From: JBOGGN01 sp050744165
Lineage (GTDB): Bacteria > Actinomycetota > Acidimicrobiia > Acidimicrobiales > Palsa-688
DNA: 9,899 bases
Assembly (NCBI GenBank): GCA_050744165.1
Contig: JBOGGN010000251.1
Location: 1-9,899 of the forward strand
Reading direction: 5' to 3'
Below, in pieces: positions 1 to 6,958 of this stretch. The position numbers and the translations under genes are program-made. Every line of letters begins with the position of its first letter. Position 1 is the stretch's first letter. The notes under the pieces were generated by a model that was not told where the DNA came from, made no database searches, and saw nothing but the letters and a program-made list of their open reading frames with translations.

Positions 1-2
1 GG

Positions 3-1103
3 TTCTACCTGTCGCTGGAGGACGAGCTCATGCGCCTCTTCGCCACCGGCGCCATGAGCTGGGTGATGGGCAAGGCCATGCCCGACGACGTCCCCATCGA
101 GGCCAAGATGGTCACCAAGGCCATCGAGCGGGCCCAGAACACCGTCGAGGCCCGCAACGGCGAGATCCGCAAGGACGTCCTCAAGTACGACGAGGTCATG
201 AACTCCCAGCGCAAGGTGATCTACAAGCGCCGCCGCCAGATCCTCGATGGCGAGGACCTGCGGGAGCGGACCATCGAGGTCATCTCCAGCGCCTTGGAGT
301 CGAGCGTCCGGGCCAACTGCCCGAGCGACTACAGCGAGGACTGGGACCTCGAGGCGTTGCTACGCGAGGTCAAGGTGTACTACCCGACCCAGTTCAGCAC
401 CGAGGAGCTGGGCGAGGCGACCCACGCGGACGCCATCTTCGAGTCGCTGGTCACCGAGGTGGTGGGGTACTACGAGACGCGGGAGCAGTCGATGCCCGCG
501 GGCGAGGGCTCGACTCCGGAGGACACCATGCGCGCCCTCGAGCGTGAGGTGATGCTGCAGATCATCGACCAGAAGTGGCGGGAGCACCTCTCGGAGATGG
601 ACTACCTGCGGGAGGGCATCAACCTGCGGGCGATGGGCCAGCAGGACCCGCTGGTCGAGTGGCAGCGCGAGGGCTACGAGATGTTCGGCCAGCTCATGTC
701 GGCCATCGACGACGACTATGTGAAGATCGTCATGCACGCCCAGGTCCAGGTGCTCGAGCAGGCGCCGCCCGACGACGACGCCGAGCTGGCCCGGGCCAAG
801 TACCAGGCGGCCGACGACCCCGTGCAGGGCGACTCCGGTATCAAGCGGGCCATGCTGGCCGGCCCCGCGCCCGGCGAAGAGGTGACCTTGGCCCCCGAGC
901 CGTCGGCCGCCCCTGCCAACGGGGCGTCCAAGGTGGCCCCGGCCAAGGCGGCGGGGAAGAGCCAAGGCCAGCAGCAGGCGGCGGCTGCGGCCGCCGAGGT
1001 GAACGCGCCCGTCGTGAAGGACTCCATGTTCGACAAGGCGGGTCGCAACGACGCCTGCCCGTGCGGGAGCGGGAAGAAGTTCAAGTTCTGCCACGGTCGG
1101 TAG
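3..1103 (+). CDS. secA: SecA preprotein translocase ATPase, C-terminal part (5' end outside window)
   Basis: SecA is the ATPase motor that pushes unfolded preproteins through the SecYEG channel at the inner face of the membrane. Only the last 366 residues are visible, and the frame is already open at base 3, reading FYLSLEDELMRLF, a conserved SecA stretch. Other SecA hallmarks follow: EIRKDVLKYDEVMNSQRKVIY (bases about 162-227) and the helical scaffold segment IIDQKWREHLSEMDYLREGI (about 561-620). After about base 765 comes a low-complexity Ala/Pro/Gln linker. The protein ends in a SEC-C zinc-binding tail, CPCGSGKKFKFCH, with the C-x-C-x8-CH pattern that in other SecA proteins binds zinc and contacts SecB, phospholipid or ribosome. 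The stop is TAG at 1101. prfB follows after 6 bases, the secA-prfB order common in Gram-positive bacteria. The intact zinc tail suggests the housekeeping SecA (SecA1) rather than an accessory SecA2. Identity is very secure. Confidence 0.97.
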   Translation, partial: FYLSLEDELMRLFATGAMSWVMGKAMPDDVPIEAKMVTKAIERAQNTVEARNGEIRKDVLKYDEVMNSQRKVIYKRRRQILDGEDLRERTIEVISSALESSVRANCPSDYSEDWDLEALLREVKVYYPTQFSTEELGEATHADAIFESLVTEVVGYYETREQSMPAGEGSTPEDTMRALEREVMLQIIDQKWREHLSEMDYLREGINLRAMGQQDPLVEWQREGYEMFGQLMSAIDDDYVKIVMHAQVQVLEQAPPDDDAELARAKYQAADDPVQGDSGIKRAMLAGPAPGEEVTLAPEPSAAPANGASKVAPAKAAGKSQGQQQAAAAAAEVNAPVVKDSMFDKAGRNDACPCGSGKKFKFCHGR

Positions 1104-1109
1104 GTCTTC

Positions 1110-2234
1110 ATGGGCGTACGTGACTTCGACGCCGATCTGCGCGCTCTCAGGCGGCGCCTGACCGAAGCCGCCGGTTACCTCGACCTGGAGGGCAGCAAAG
1201 CCCTGCTGTCTGAGCTGGAGACCGAGGTGGCCCGCCCCGACCTATGGGAGGACCAGGACAAGGCGCAGCGGGTGACCCGGGAGTACGGCCAGGTCCGCGC
1301 CGACGTGGATCTGATGGCGGGCCTCGACGCCCGGCTCTCCGACGCCGAGACCCTGTACCAGCTGGCGGTGGAGGAGGACGACGCCTCCGAGGAGGCGGAG
1401 CTGTCGGCCTCGGTGGAGGCCCTCGGCCGCGAGCTCGACGGCCTCGAGTTGCGCTCGCTGTTCAGCGGCGAGCACGACGCCCGGGACGCGGTGTGCGAGA
1501 TCCATGCCGGCGAAGGCGGCACCGACGCCCAGGACTGGTCCGAGATGCTGTTGCGGATGTACCAGCGCTGGGCCGAGCGCCGCGGCGTCGAGCTCGAGTT
1601 GGAGGAGATCACACCGGGGCAGGAGGCGGGCATCCTGTCGGCCACCTTCATCCTGCGAGGCCGCTACACCTACGGGCTGCTCTCGGCCGAGCGGGGCGTG
1701 CACCGGCTGTACCGGATCTCGCCGTTCGACAGCCAGGCCCGGCGCCAGACGAGCTACGCCGCCCTCGATGTGACGCCGTTTCTCGAAGATGCCAGCGACG
1801 GGGTCGAGGTGGATGAAAAGGACCTCCGCGTCGACACCTACCGCTCCTCGGGGGCAGGTGGCCAGCATGTGAACGTGACCGACTCCGCGGTGCGCCTCAC
1901 CCACCTGCCCACGGGGATCGTGGTGGCGGTGCAAAACGAGCGCAGCCAGCACCAGAACAAGGCGAAGGCGCTGCAGATCCTGGCGGCCAAGCTGGCCGAG
2001 CGCCAGCGGGAGGAGCGCCGGGCCGAACTGGCCGCCCTGAGCGGCCCCCAGAGCCAGGTCAGCCGGGCCGGGGCGTTCATCCGGGCGTACGTGCTCGCCC
2101 CCTACCAGAAGGTAAAGGACGAGCGGACCGGTCACGAGACGGGCAACGTGGAGGCGGTTCTCGACGGGGACCTTGACCAGTTCATGGAGGCGTGGCTGCG
2201 GTGGCGGCGCACCACCCAGGGCGCCCCCGCGTAG
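1110..2234 (+). CDS. prfB: Peptide chain release factor 2 (RF2)
   Basis: RF2 recognises UGA and UAA stop codons in the ribosomal A site and triggers release of the finished peptide. The product is 374 residues, close to the usual 365-375. The stop-codon-reading tripeptide SPF is at residues 204-206; RF1 would have PxT here. The catalytic loop GAGGQHVN has GGQ at 250-252, the same numbering as in E. coli RF2. The conserved HAGEGGTDAQDW and RSQHQNK stretches are also present. The N-terminal part is helical and acidic, as expected for domain 1. The ATG lies 6 bases after the secA stop with only a weak upstream GGT-rich stretch, so coupling to secA translation is likely. In many bacteria prfB needs a +1 frameshift at an in-frame UGA near codon 26 (…Y-L-UGA-D). 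Here the equivalent GYLD (residues 22-25) reads straight through with no UGA, so the autoregulatory frameshift is absent. Confidence 0.97.
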   Translation: MGVRDFDADLRALRRRLTEAAGYLDLEGSKALLSELETEVARPDLWEDQDKAQRVTREYGQVRADVDLMAGLDARLSDAETLYQLAVEEDDASEEAELSASVEALGRELDGLELRSLFSGEHDARDAVCEIHAGEGGTDAQDWSEMLLRMYQRWAERRGVELELEEITPGQEAGILSATFILRGRYTYGLLSAERGVHRLYRISPFDSQARRQTSYAALDVTPFLEDASDGVEVDEKDLRVDTYRSSGAGGQHVNVTDSAVRLTHLPTGIVVAVQNERSQHQNKAKALQILAAKLAERQREERRAELAALSGPQSQVSRAGAFIRAYVLAPYQKVKDERTGHETGNVEAVLDGDLDQFMEAWLRWRRTTQGAPA

Positions 2235-2260
2235 GCCCCCATCTGACCTCCGTGAGGCGT

Positions 2261-2290
2261 GGGCGGGTGGGTCGGGGACTTTTCCCGCCC
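2261..2290 (+). terminator. Weak GC hairpin after prfB
   Basis: A 7-base stem is possible: GGGCGGG (2261-2267) with CCCGCCC (2284-2290), around a 16-base loop that can itself form a small GGGA/TCCC hairpin. It lies 26 bases after the prfB stop. There is no T-tract after it, so this is at best an imperfect terminator or attenuator. Stems of this size arise easily by chance in GC-rich spacers. Confidence 0.25.
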
Positions 2291-2303
2291 CGCCTGTCAC
2301 CAA

Positions 2304-2328
2304 TTGCGACGGTTGCCTGGACTAAACT
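2304..2328 (+). promoter_or_regulatory. Possible promoter for ftsEX
   Basis: The 154-base gap between prfB and ftsE is the longest in the plus-strand run. It holds an AT-richer patch with TAAACT at 2323-2328, which fits the actinobacterial -10 pattern TAnnnT. TTGCGA at 2304-2309 resembles a -35 box, but the 13-base spacer is too short for a standard sigma-70-type promoter. The -10 may therefore work without that box, or the site may not be real. A start near 2335 would give a leader of about 54 bases before the ftsE ATG. A purine-rich GAGGTG at 2372-2377, 11 bases before the ATG, could be the ribosome binding site. Confidence 0.28.
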
Positions 2329-2388
2329 GCGGCTTTGTTGCGCTTGGGCGGGCGCGCGTTCGGTCCTGTCCGAGGTGCTCCTGACTCC

Positions 2389-3078
2389 ATGATCCGTTTC
2401 GACAACGTCACCAAGTCCTACAAGGGATCCACCGTGGCGCTGCGCGAGGCCTCGGTGGACGTCCAAAAGGGCGAGTTCGTCTTCCTGGTCGGCCCGTCGG
2501 GGTCGGGGAAATCCACGTTCCTGCGGCTCATCACCAAGGAGGAGGAGCCCGAGGAGGGCCAGATCTGGGTCGCCGGCAAGGACATCGCCAACCTGACCCA
2601 GTGGAAGATTCCCTACCTACGCCGTAACATCGGCTGCGTCTTCCAGGACTTCCGGCTGCTGCCGACCAAGTCGGTGCACGAGAACGTGGCCTTTGCCCTC
2701 GAGGTCATCGGCCGGCCTCGCCACGTCATCCGTTCCCAGGTGCCCCAGATCCTCGACCTGGTGGGCCTCGGCAAGAAGACCGGCAACCTGCCCCACGAGC
2801 TCTCCGGCGGCGAGCAGCAGCGGGTGGCCATCGCCCGGGCGTTCGTCAACCGGCCCCTCATCCTCCTGGCCGATGAGCCCACTGGCAACCTCGACCCGAG
2901 CACCAGCGCGGGCATCATGCGGCTCCTTGACCGGATCAACAGGACCGGGACGACGGTGCTCATGGCCACCCACGATCAGAGCATCGTGGACTCCATGCGC
3001 CGGCGGGTCATCGAGCTCGACCGCGGCAGCGTGGTTCGCGACCAGGCCCGGGGCGTCTACGGGGTGGGGACCGGATAG
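2389..3078 (+). CDS. ftsE: Cell division ABC transporter ATP-binding protein FtsE
   Basis: FtsE is the cytoplasmic ATPase of the FtsEX complex. It binds near FtsZ and drives FtsX conformational changes that switch on periplasmic or extracellular peptidoglycan hydrolases during division. The product is 229 residues. Visible motifs are Walker A GPSGSGKST (35-43), the Q-loop region CVFQDFRLLP, the ABC signature LSGGE (138-142), Walker B LILLADE with D162/E163, the D-loop GNLD, and the switch histidine H195 in ATHDQS. The stretches GCVFQDFRLL, NVAFALEVIG and RINRTGTTVLMATHD match mycobacterial FtsE as I remember it. I chose ATG 2389 because the family starts with M-I-x-[FL]-x-x-V-T-K. The open frame continues 54 bases upstream from a TTG, but that part is not family-like. 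The TAG stop directly abuts the ftsX ATG, so the two are translationally coupled. Confidence 0.97.
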   Translation: MIRFDNVTKSYKGSTVALREASVDVQKGEFVFLVGPSGSGKSTFLRLITKEEEPEEGQIWVAGKDIANLTQWKIPYLRRNIGCVFQDFRLLPTKSVHENVAFALEVIGRPRHVIRSQVPQILDLVGLGKKTGNLPHELSGGEQQRVAIARAFVNRPLILLADEPTGNLDPSTSAGIMRLLDRINRTGTTVLMATHDQSIVDSMRRRVIELDRGSVVRDQARGVYGVGTG

Positions 3079-3966
3079 ATGGCCATTTCCGGCAGCTACG
3101 TCATCCGGGAGACGTCGGTCAACCTGAAGCGCAACGCCCTGATGACGCTGGCCGCGGTTATCACCATGGCGGTGTCGCTGACGCTGGTGGCCGCCGCCCT
3201 CCTGATGCAGCAGGCCATCGCCAAGGCCTCGGTGCAATGGCGCGGCGGGGTCGAGCTGTCGATCTTCCTCCAGCCCGGCGTCACCTCCAACCAGCAGGAG
3301 GCGCTGGGCAAGGAGCTCGACGGCAATCCCGAGGTCAAGCACGTCCGCTTCGTGGACAAGCCGGCCGCCTACACCGAGTTCAAGACCATGTTCGCCAACA
3401 CCCCGGACCTGGTCAACAGCCTGAGCGTCAACGACATGCCGCCGTCGTTCCGGGTCGTGCCCTCCAACCCGGCCGACGTCAACGCCATCGGCCAGCAGTT
3501 CCAGAGCCAGCCCGGCGTGCGCGACGTGGTCTACGCCAAGGCGGTCATCAGCAGCATCCTGCAGCAGTTCAACACCCGGCGCCGGGTGGCGCTGGTGCTG
3601 GCGGTGGCCGCCTTCATCGGGGCTTTTGCGCTGATCGTCAATACCATCCAGTTGGCCATCTTCGCCCGGCGGAGGGAGATCGCGGTCATGAAGCTGGTGG
3701 GCGCCACCAACTGGTTCATCCAGTTTCCCTTCATGCTGGAAGGCGTGATTCAGGGCATTCTCGGCGCACTGGTGGCCTTCGGCATCAGCCTGTTGTTCAA
3801 GAACACCATCGCCTCGCTGGCCTCCAGCGGGACCCTGGTCGGCGGCCCGTCGCTGTATGTGACCAGCGGGGACGCCACGGTGGTGGGGATCAAGATCCTG
3901 CTGGTGGGTGCCTTCATCGGTATCGCCGGTTCGTTCTTCTCGGTCCGCCGCTTCCTGCGGGTCTGA
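3079..3966 (+). CDS. ftsX: Cell division protein FtsX
   Basis: FtsX is the membrane partner of FtsE. It passes ATP-driven motion through an extracytoplasmic loop to cell-wall hydrolases (EnvC/amidases in E. coli, RipC in mycobacteria). The product is 295 residues, typical for actinobacteria. The layout is the FtsX one: a short cytoplasmic N-terminus, TM1 at about 21-43, a large extracytoplasmic domain at about 44-169, then TM2 about 170-195, TM3 about 215-240 and TM4 about 266-287. The segment after TM2, FARRREIAVMKLVGATNWFI, is the conserved coupling-helix region that contacts FtsE. The start ATG follows the ftsE TAG with no spacer, and GGGTGGGGA just upstream, inside ftsE, may be its ribosome binding site. 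In M. tuberculosis ftsX is followed by smpB; here a GH15 glycosidase gene comes next, so the hydrolase it controls is not apparent from the neighbours. Confidence 0.96.
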   Translation: MAISGSYVIRETSVNLKRNALMTLAAVITMAVSLTLVAAALLMQQAIAKASVQWRGGVELSIFLQPGVTSNQQEALGKELDGNPEVKHVRFVDKPAAYTEFKTMFANTPDLVNSLSVNDMPPSFRVVPSNPADVNAIGQQFQSQPGVRDVVYAKAVISSILQQFNTRRRVALVLAVAAFIGAFALIVNTIQLAIFARRREIAVMKLVGATNWFIQFPFMLEGVIQGILGALVAFGISLLFKNTIASLASSGTLVGGPSLYVTSGDATVVGIKILLVGAFIGIAGSFFSVRRFLRV

Positions 3967-3983
3967 CCGGCTGGCGGGCTGGC

Positions 3984-5777
3984 GTGGCGGGCTGGATCGA
4001 GGACTACGCCCTTATCGGCGACAACCACACCGCCGCTCTGGTGGGGCGCGACGGGTCCATCGACTGGATGTGCTTGCCCCGCTTCGACTCGGGAGCCTGT
4101 TTCGCCGCCCTGCTCGGCGACCGGGACAACGGCCGCTGGCTGCTGCGGCCGGCGGCGTCGGTGCCGGTGGAGACCCAGACGCGGCGCTACCGAGAAGACA
4201 CACTGGTGCTGGAGACGGAGTACACGACCTCGGGCGGGAGCGTCCGGGTCACCGACTTCATGCCGCCGCGCGACCAGCGGCCCGATGTCCACCGCATCGT
4301 CGAGGGCATCACCGGCACCGTCGACATGGAAATGGAGCTGGTCATCCGCTTCGACTACGGGGCCCAGGTCCCCTGGGTGCACCAGGTGTCGACCCCGTCG
4401 GGTCCCGCGGTCCGGGCCGTCGCCGGTCCCGACGCCATCGTGCTGCGCACACCCGTGGCCACCGAGGGCCAGGACCTGCGGACCCACGCGGCATTCACGG
4501 TGTCGGAGGGGGAGCGAATCCCCTTCAGCCTCACCTGGTTCCCGTCGCACCTGCCGGTGCCCGACGCCGTCGATCCCGTAACCGTCCTCGCCGACACCGT
4601 CGAGTTCTGGAAGGGTTGGACCGGCGAGTTGGGCGACGTCCACGGCCCGTGGAAAGACCAGGCCCGGCGTTCCTTGATCACCCTGAAGGCGCTGGCGTAC
4701 CAGCCCACCGGCGGGATCGTGGCGGCCGCCACCACTTCGCTGCCCGAGGCCATCGGTGGCGTCCGCAACTGGGACTACCGCTTCTGCTGGGTGCGCGACG
4801 CCTCCCTTACCCTGTCGGCACTCTTGGAGTCCGGGGCCGTCGCCGAAGCGGCCGCGTGGCGGCGCTGGCTCTTGCGGGCGGCGGCCGGCTCGCCCGATCA
4901 GCTGCAGATCATGTACGGCCCGGCGGGGGAGCGGCGCCTCACCGAGTGGGAGCTGGCCTGGCTGTGCGGCTACGAGGAATCCCAGCCGGTGCGGGTAGGC
5001 AACGCCGCCTCGGAGCAGTTCCAGCTGGACGTGTACGGCGAGCTGATGAACGCCTTGGAGCAGGCCCGTGGCCACATCGACGAGGACCGCTTCTCGTGGG
5101 CCCTCCAACGGTCGTTGATGGACTCATTGGAGACGCGCTGGCACGAGCCCGACAACGGCATTTGGGAGGTCCGGGGTCCCAAGCGCCACTTCGTGCACTC
5201 CAAGGTGATGGCCTGGGTGGCCTTCGACTGCGCGATCGCGGCGGTCGAGAAGCACGGCCTCAAGGGGCCTGTGGACCGCTGGCGGGAAATCCGACAGGCC
5301 ATCCACGACGACGTCTGCCAGCACGGCTTCGACGAGGACAAGGGCTCCTTCGTGCAGTACTACGGCGCCTCCGACCTCGACGCCAGCCTGCTGATGATCG
5401 CCATGGTGGGGTTTCTGCCCCCTGACGACGATCGGGTGGCGGGCACGGTGAATGCCATCCAGCGCGAGCTCCTTCGGGATGGGCTGGTCATGCGCTACCT
5501 CACCCACGGTGAGGTGGACGGGCTGCCCGGCAAGGAGGGCACGTTCCTGCCTTGCTCGTTCTGGCTGGTCGACAACCTGGCCATGCTCGGCCGGGTGTCC
5601 GAGGCCCAGGCCTTGTTTCAGCGGCTGCTGAGCCTCGCCAACGACCTCGGGCTGTTGTCCGAGGAGTACGACACGGACAAGTGCCGGTTGGTGGGCAACT
5701 TCCCCAAGGCGTTCAGCCACGTGGGGCTCGTCAACAGCGCCCTCGGCTTGGCCAAGGCGCTGGGCCAGGCGGGCTGA
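3984..5777 (+). CDS. Glycoside hydrolase family 15 protein (trehalase/glucoamylase-like)
   Basis: The product is 597 residues with no signal peptide, so it is probably cytoplasmic. GH15 enzymes are inverting exo-alpha-glucosidases; actinobacterial members include glucoamylases and the mycobacterial GH15 trehalase. The N-terminus IEDYALIGDNHTAALVGRDG is the family signature, followed by a beta-sandwich domain (to about residue 220) and an (alpha/alpha)6 barrel. Barrel motifs are RNWDYRFCWVRD (261-272), GNAASEQFQLDVYGE (339-353), GIWEVRG with the likely general acid E395, and KEGTFLPCSFW with the likely general base E518. Both catalytic glutamates appear intact. The start is inferred to be GTG 3984, 17 bases after the ftsX stop. 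It gives the usual family N-terminus, and everything upstream in this frame is a shadow of ftsX. The ribosome binding site is poor, so coupling to ftsX is likely. Substrate (trehalose, maltose-type glucan or other) cannot be decided from sequence alone. Confidence 0.93.
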   Translation: MAGWIEDYALIGDNHTAALVGRDGSIDWMCLPRFDSGACFAALLGDRDNGRWLLRPAASVPVETQTRRYREDTLVLETEYTTSGGSVRVTDFMPPRDQRPDVHRIVEGITGTVDMEMELVIRFDYGAQVPWVHQVSTPSGPAVRAVAGPDAIVLRTPVATEGQDLRTHAAFTVSEGERIPFSLTWFPSHLPVPDAVDPVTVLADTVEFWKGWTGELGDVHGPWKDQARRSLITLKALAYQPTGGIVAAATTSLPEAIGGVRNWDYRFCWVRDASLTLSALLESGAVAEAAAWRRWLLRAAAGSPDQLQIMYGPAGERRLTEWELAWLCGYEESQPVRVGNAASEQFQLDVYGELMNALEQARGHIDEDRFSWALQRSLMDSLETRWHEPDNGIWEVRGPKRHFVHSKVMAWVAFDCAIAAVEKHGLKGPVDRWREIRQAIHDDVCQHGFDEDKGSFVQYYGASDLDASLLMIAMVGFLPPDDDRVAGTVNAIQRELLRDGLVMRYLTHGEVDGLPGKEGTFLPCSFWLVDNLAMLGRVSEAQALFQRLLSLANDLGLLSEEYDTDKCRLVGNFPKAFSHVGLVNSALGLAKALGQAG

Positions 5778-5856
5778 CCGCCTCCGTCGGGCGACGGACC
5801 GCGGCCACCGCGACCGGCGGCGTGCCGGGCGACCGCCAGACGGGCTGACCGCCTCC
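5764..5856. repeat. 22-base direct repeat spanning the GH15 stop codon
   Basis: Copy 1 at 5764-5785 covers the last codons and TGA stop of the GH15 gene; copy 2 at 5835-5856 lies in the spacer. They differ at one position (5769 G, 5840 A). The shared core is cgggctgaccgcctcc. The offset is 71 bases. The copy in the spacer looks like a duplicated fragment of the gene end, for example from replication slippage. Confidence 0.75.
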
Positions 5857-5914
5857 ACTGAGCCGGGTCGCTCGCGGGCGCTGACTCGGCCGCTCGCTCC
5901 ACTGAGCCGGGTCG
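5853..5914. repeat. 18-base direct repeat in the convergent spacer
   Basis: The 18-mer ctccactgagccgggtcg occurs exactly at 5853-5870 and 5897-5914, 44 bases apart. A 9-mer, gggtcggat, then recurs at 5909-5917 and 5927-5935, overlapping the second copy. Copy 1 overlaps the second copy of the 22-base repeat by 4 bases, so the three repeats are nested. No protein-coding function is apparent. Confidence 0.8.
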
Positions 5915-5931
5915 GATTTTTGGGGTGGGTC

Positions 5932-5961
5932 GGATAACCCGCGTGCGGACACGGGTTATTC
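5932..5961. terminator. Hairpin between converging genes, likely bidirectional terminator
   Basis: ATAACCCG (5934-5941) pairs perfectly with CGGGTTAT (5952-5959). The stem extends outward by one GC and one GU pair, and inward by GT/AC past a C·A mismatch, leaving a GCGG loop. It begins about 20 bases after the GH16 stop on the minus strand and about 155 bases after the GH15 stop on the plus strand. There is no T-run on either side, as is usual for actinobacterial intrinsic or Rho-assisted terminators. Position and stem quality make a 3'-end role likely, most clearly for GH16. Confidence 0.6.
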
Positions 5962-5980
5962 AGCGCACCCCCCCGGCGCG

Positions 5981-6886
5981 CTACTTCCAGACGCGGACCC
6001 AGTCGACCTGAGTGGTCGCCGGCAGGGGAGTGGTCCCGGGGACGAAGGCGTTGGTGCCGATGCCCAAAGCCTGGGTGAGGGCGATGAAGAACGGCTGGTT
6101 GAACGGCTCGGGGGCCACCAGGGGGGCGGCGGGATTCCACTGGTCGACGAGGCAAGTCTTGGCGTTGACGGTCACCGTGAGCGACGTCGAGGTCCACTGC
6201 AGCCCGTAGGTGTTGAACTGGCCGGGGCTGATGGTGCAGTTGTAGGCGGTGACGTTGGGGTCGGGCTTGGCGGGCACGTAGTGGATGTAGGGGACGTCGA
6301 GCGTCGAGTACTGGCTGTAAAACTCGGAGAAGTCGATCTCCCCCGACGCCGGCCAGGCGCCGAACTTGGTGTCGTTGGCCGGCCACAGCCACAGCGTCTC
6401 CTGAAGGCCCTTCACCGTGGTCGCGGGCAGCTTGGCCCGGACCTGGTAGAGACCGTAGGTCTGGGTGAACAGCTGGTAGGAGGAGACCATCCCGCCGCTA
6501 TAGGGCGAGGTATAGCCCCCACCGCAGTTGACCGGCTTGGCCTCCTTGCGGACGGTGAGGTTCAAGTCGCCACCCGACACCGAGACATTGTTGGGGCTCT
6601 TGACGTAGCACACGATGCCGGGCGCCTGGCCGGTCGTGTAGCCGCTGGTCGCCGTCTGCTGGACGACCCAGTTGGCGGTGTTCAACGCCGTGCCGGTGAA
6701 CTCATCGTCGAAGGAGCACTGCCACGTGCCGCCGCCCGGCTTGGGCAGGACGGTGCCGCCACAGTTGCCGCCCGGCACCGTCGCCGACACCGTGGCGTTG
6801 GCCGCCCGGGCCGCAGAGATCGACGGTACGCACACCGCGACCAGGCCGATTCCGGCCATGGCGCCCAACCACACGGAGCGTCGCAT
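5981..6886 (-). CDS. Secreted glycoside hydrolase family 16 protein (beta-glucanase-like)
   Basis: The product is 301 residues. A Sec signal peptide is clear: MRRS, then a hydrophobic stretch (about 5-24), then ARA with predicted cleavage after residue 28, so the enzyme is exported. The mature part is one GH16 jelly-roll domain. It starts with the FDDEFTGTALNTANW entry motif (about 59-73) and has the catalytic signature GEIDFSE, with E183 as nucleophile, D185, and E188 as acid/base. This is the ExDxxE spacing seen in laminarinase-type members. It ends with VDWVRVWK, the usual last strand. GH16 enzymes cut beta-1,3/1,4-glucans or galactans by a retaining mechanism. An endo-beta-1,3-glucanase is the likeliest guess, but GH16 subfamilies vary and the substrate is not proven. 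Six cysteines in the mature part (42, 57, 93, 121, 217, 245) could form disulfides. No binding module is present. The ATG at 6886 is preceded by GGAAAA and a GATAAT box. Confidence 0.92.
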   Translation of the reverse strand: MRRSVWLGAMAGIGLVAVCVPSISAARAANATVSATVPGGNCGGTVLPKPGGGTWQCSFDDEFTGTALNTANWVVQQTATSGYTTGQAPGIVCYVKSPNNVSVSGGDLNLTVRKEAKPVNCGGGYTSPYSGGMVSSYQLFTQTYGLYQVRAKLPATTVKGLQETLWLWPANDTKFGAWPASGEIDFSEFYSQYSTLDVPYIHYVPAKPDPNVTAYNCTISPGQFNTYGLQWTSTSLTVTVNAKTCLVDQWNPAAPLVAPEPFNQPFFIALTQALGIGTNAFVPGTTPLPATTQVDWVRVWK

Positions 6887-6898
6887 TTTTCCATTATC
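6887..6898 (-). promoter_or_regulatory. -10 box placed for a leaderless GH16 transcript
   Basis: On the minus strand GATAAT (6898-6893) differs from TATAAT at one position and is separated from the ATG by only GGAAAA (6892-6887). Transcription starting 6-7 bases after the hexamer would begin on or next to the A of the start codon, giving a leaderless mRNA. No good -35 is visible at 16-18 bases. Alternatively the GGA is a weak ribosome binding site and the true promoter lies further up. Confidence 0.45.
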
Positions 6899-6921
6899 GG
6901 CAAGGTCGGCCGCAAGCTGTA

Positions 6922-6949
6922 TTGAGCGCCTTTTTTCGACCGCTAGGTT
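6922..6949 (+). promoter_or_regulatory. Promoter for the FKBP lipoprotein gene, near-leaderless
   Basis: TTGAGC (6922-6927) and TAGGTT (6944-6949) are spaced by 16 bases and match a -35/-10 pair of the TTGAnn / TAnnnT type. Only 9 bases separate the -10 from the ATG at 6959, so the transcript would start within about 3 bases of the start codon. I see no convincing Shine-Dalgarno sequence, which agrees with leaderless translation. Confidence 0.45.
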
Positions 6950-6958
6950 GACCGGGCC

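Noticed and set aside
2335..2388. Extended ftsE start from a TTG codon
   Set aside because: The extra 18 residues are not family-like, and the ATG at 2389 gives the normal FtsE N-terminus.
3237..3983. Upstream extension of the GH15 frame inside ftsX
   Set aside because: The extension lies wholly within ftsX in another frame and looks like shadow sequence. The family N-terminus begins right after GTG 3984.
3750..5108. Long minus-strand open frame (452 codons) opposite ftsX and the GH15 gene
   Set aside because: Its translation is low-complexity, rich in Arg/Gly/His/Pro with no recognisable domain. It mirrors the codon bias of the strongly supported GH15 gene, a normal artefact of GC-rich DNA.
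3908..5425. Long plus-strand open frame (505 codons) overlapping the GH15 gene in another frame
   Set aside because: Arg/Gly/Pro-rich translation without motifs; the GH15 frame carries all catalytic motifs.
5124..6392. Minus-strand open frame running across the convergent spacer
   Set aside because: It overlaps both the GH15 gene and the GH16 gene in the wrong frame and shows no domain.
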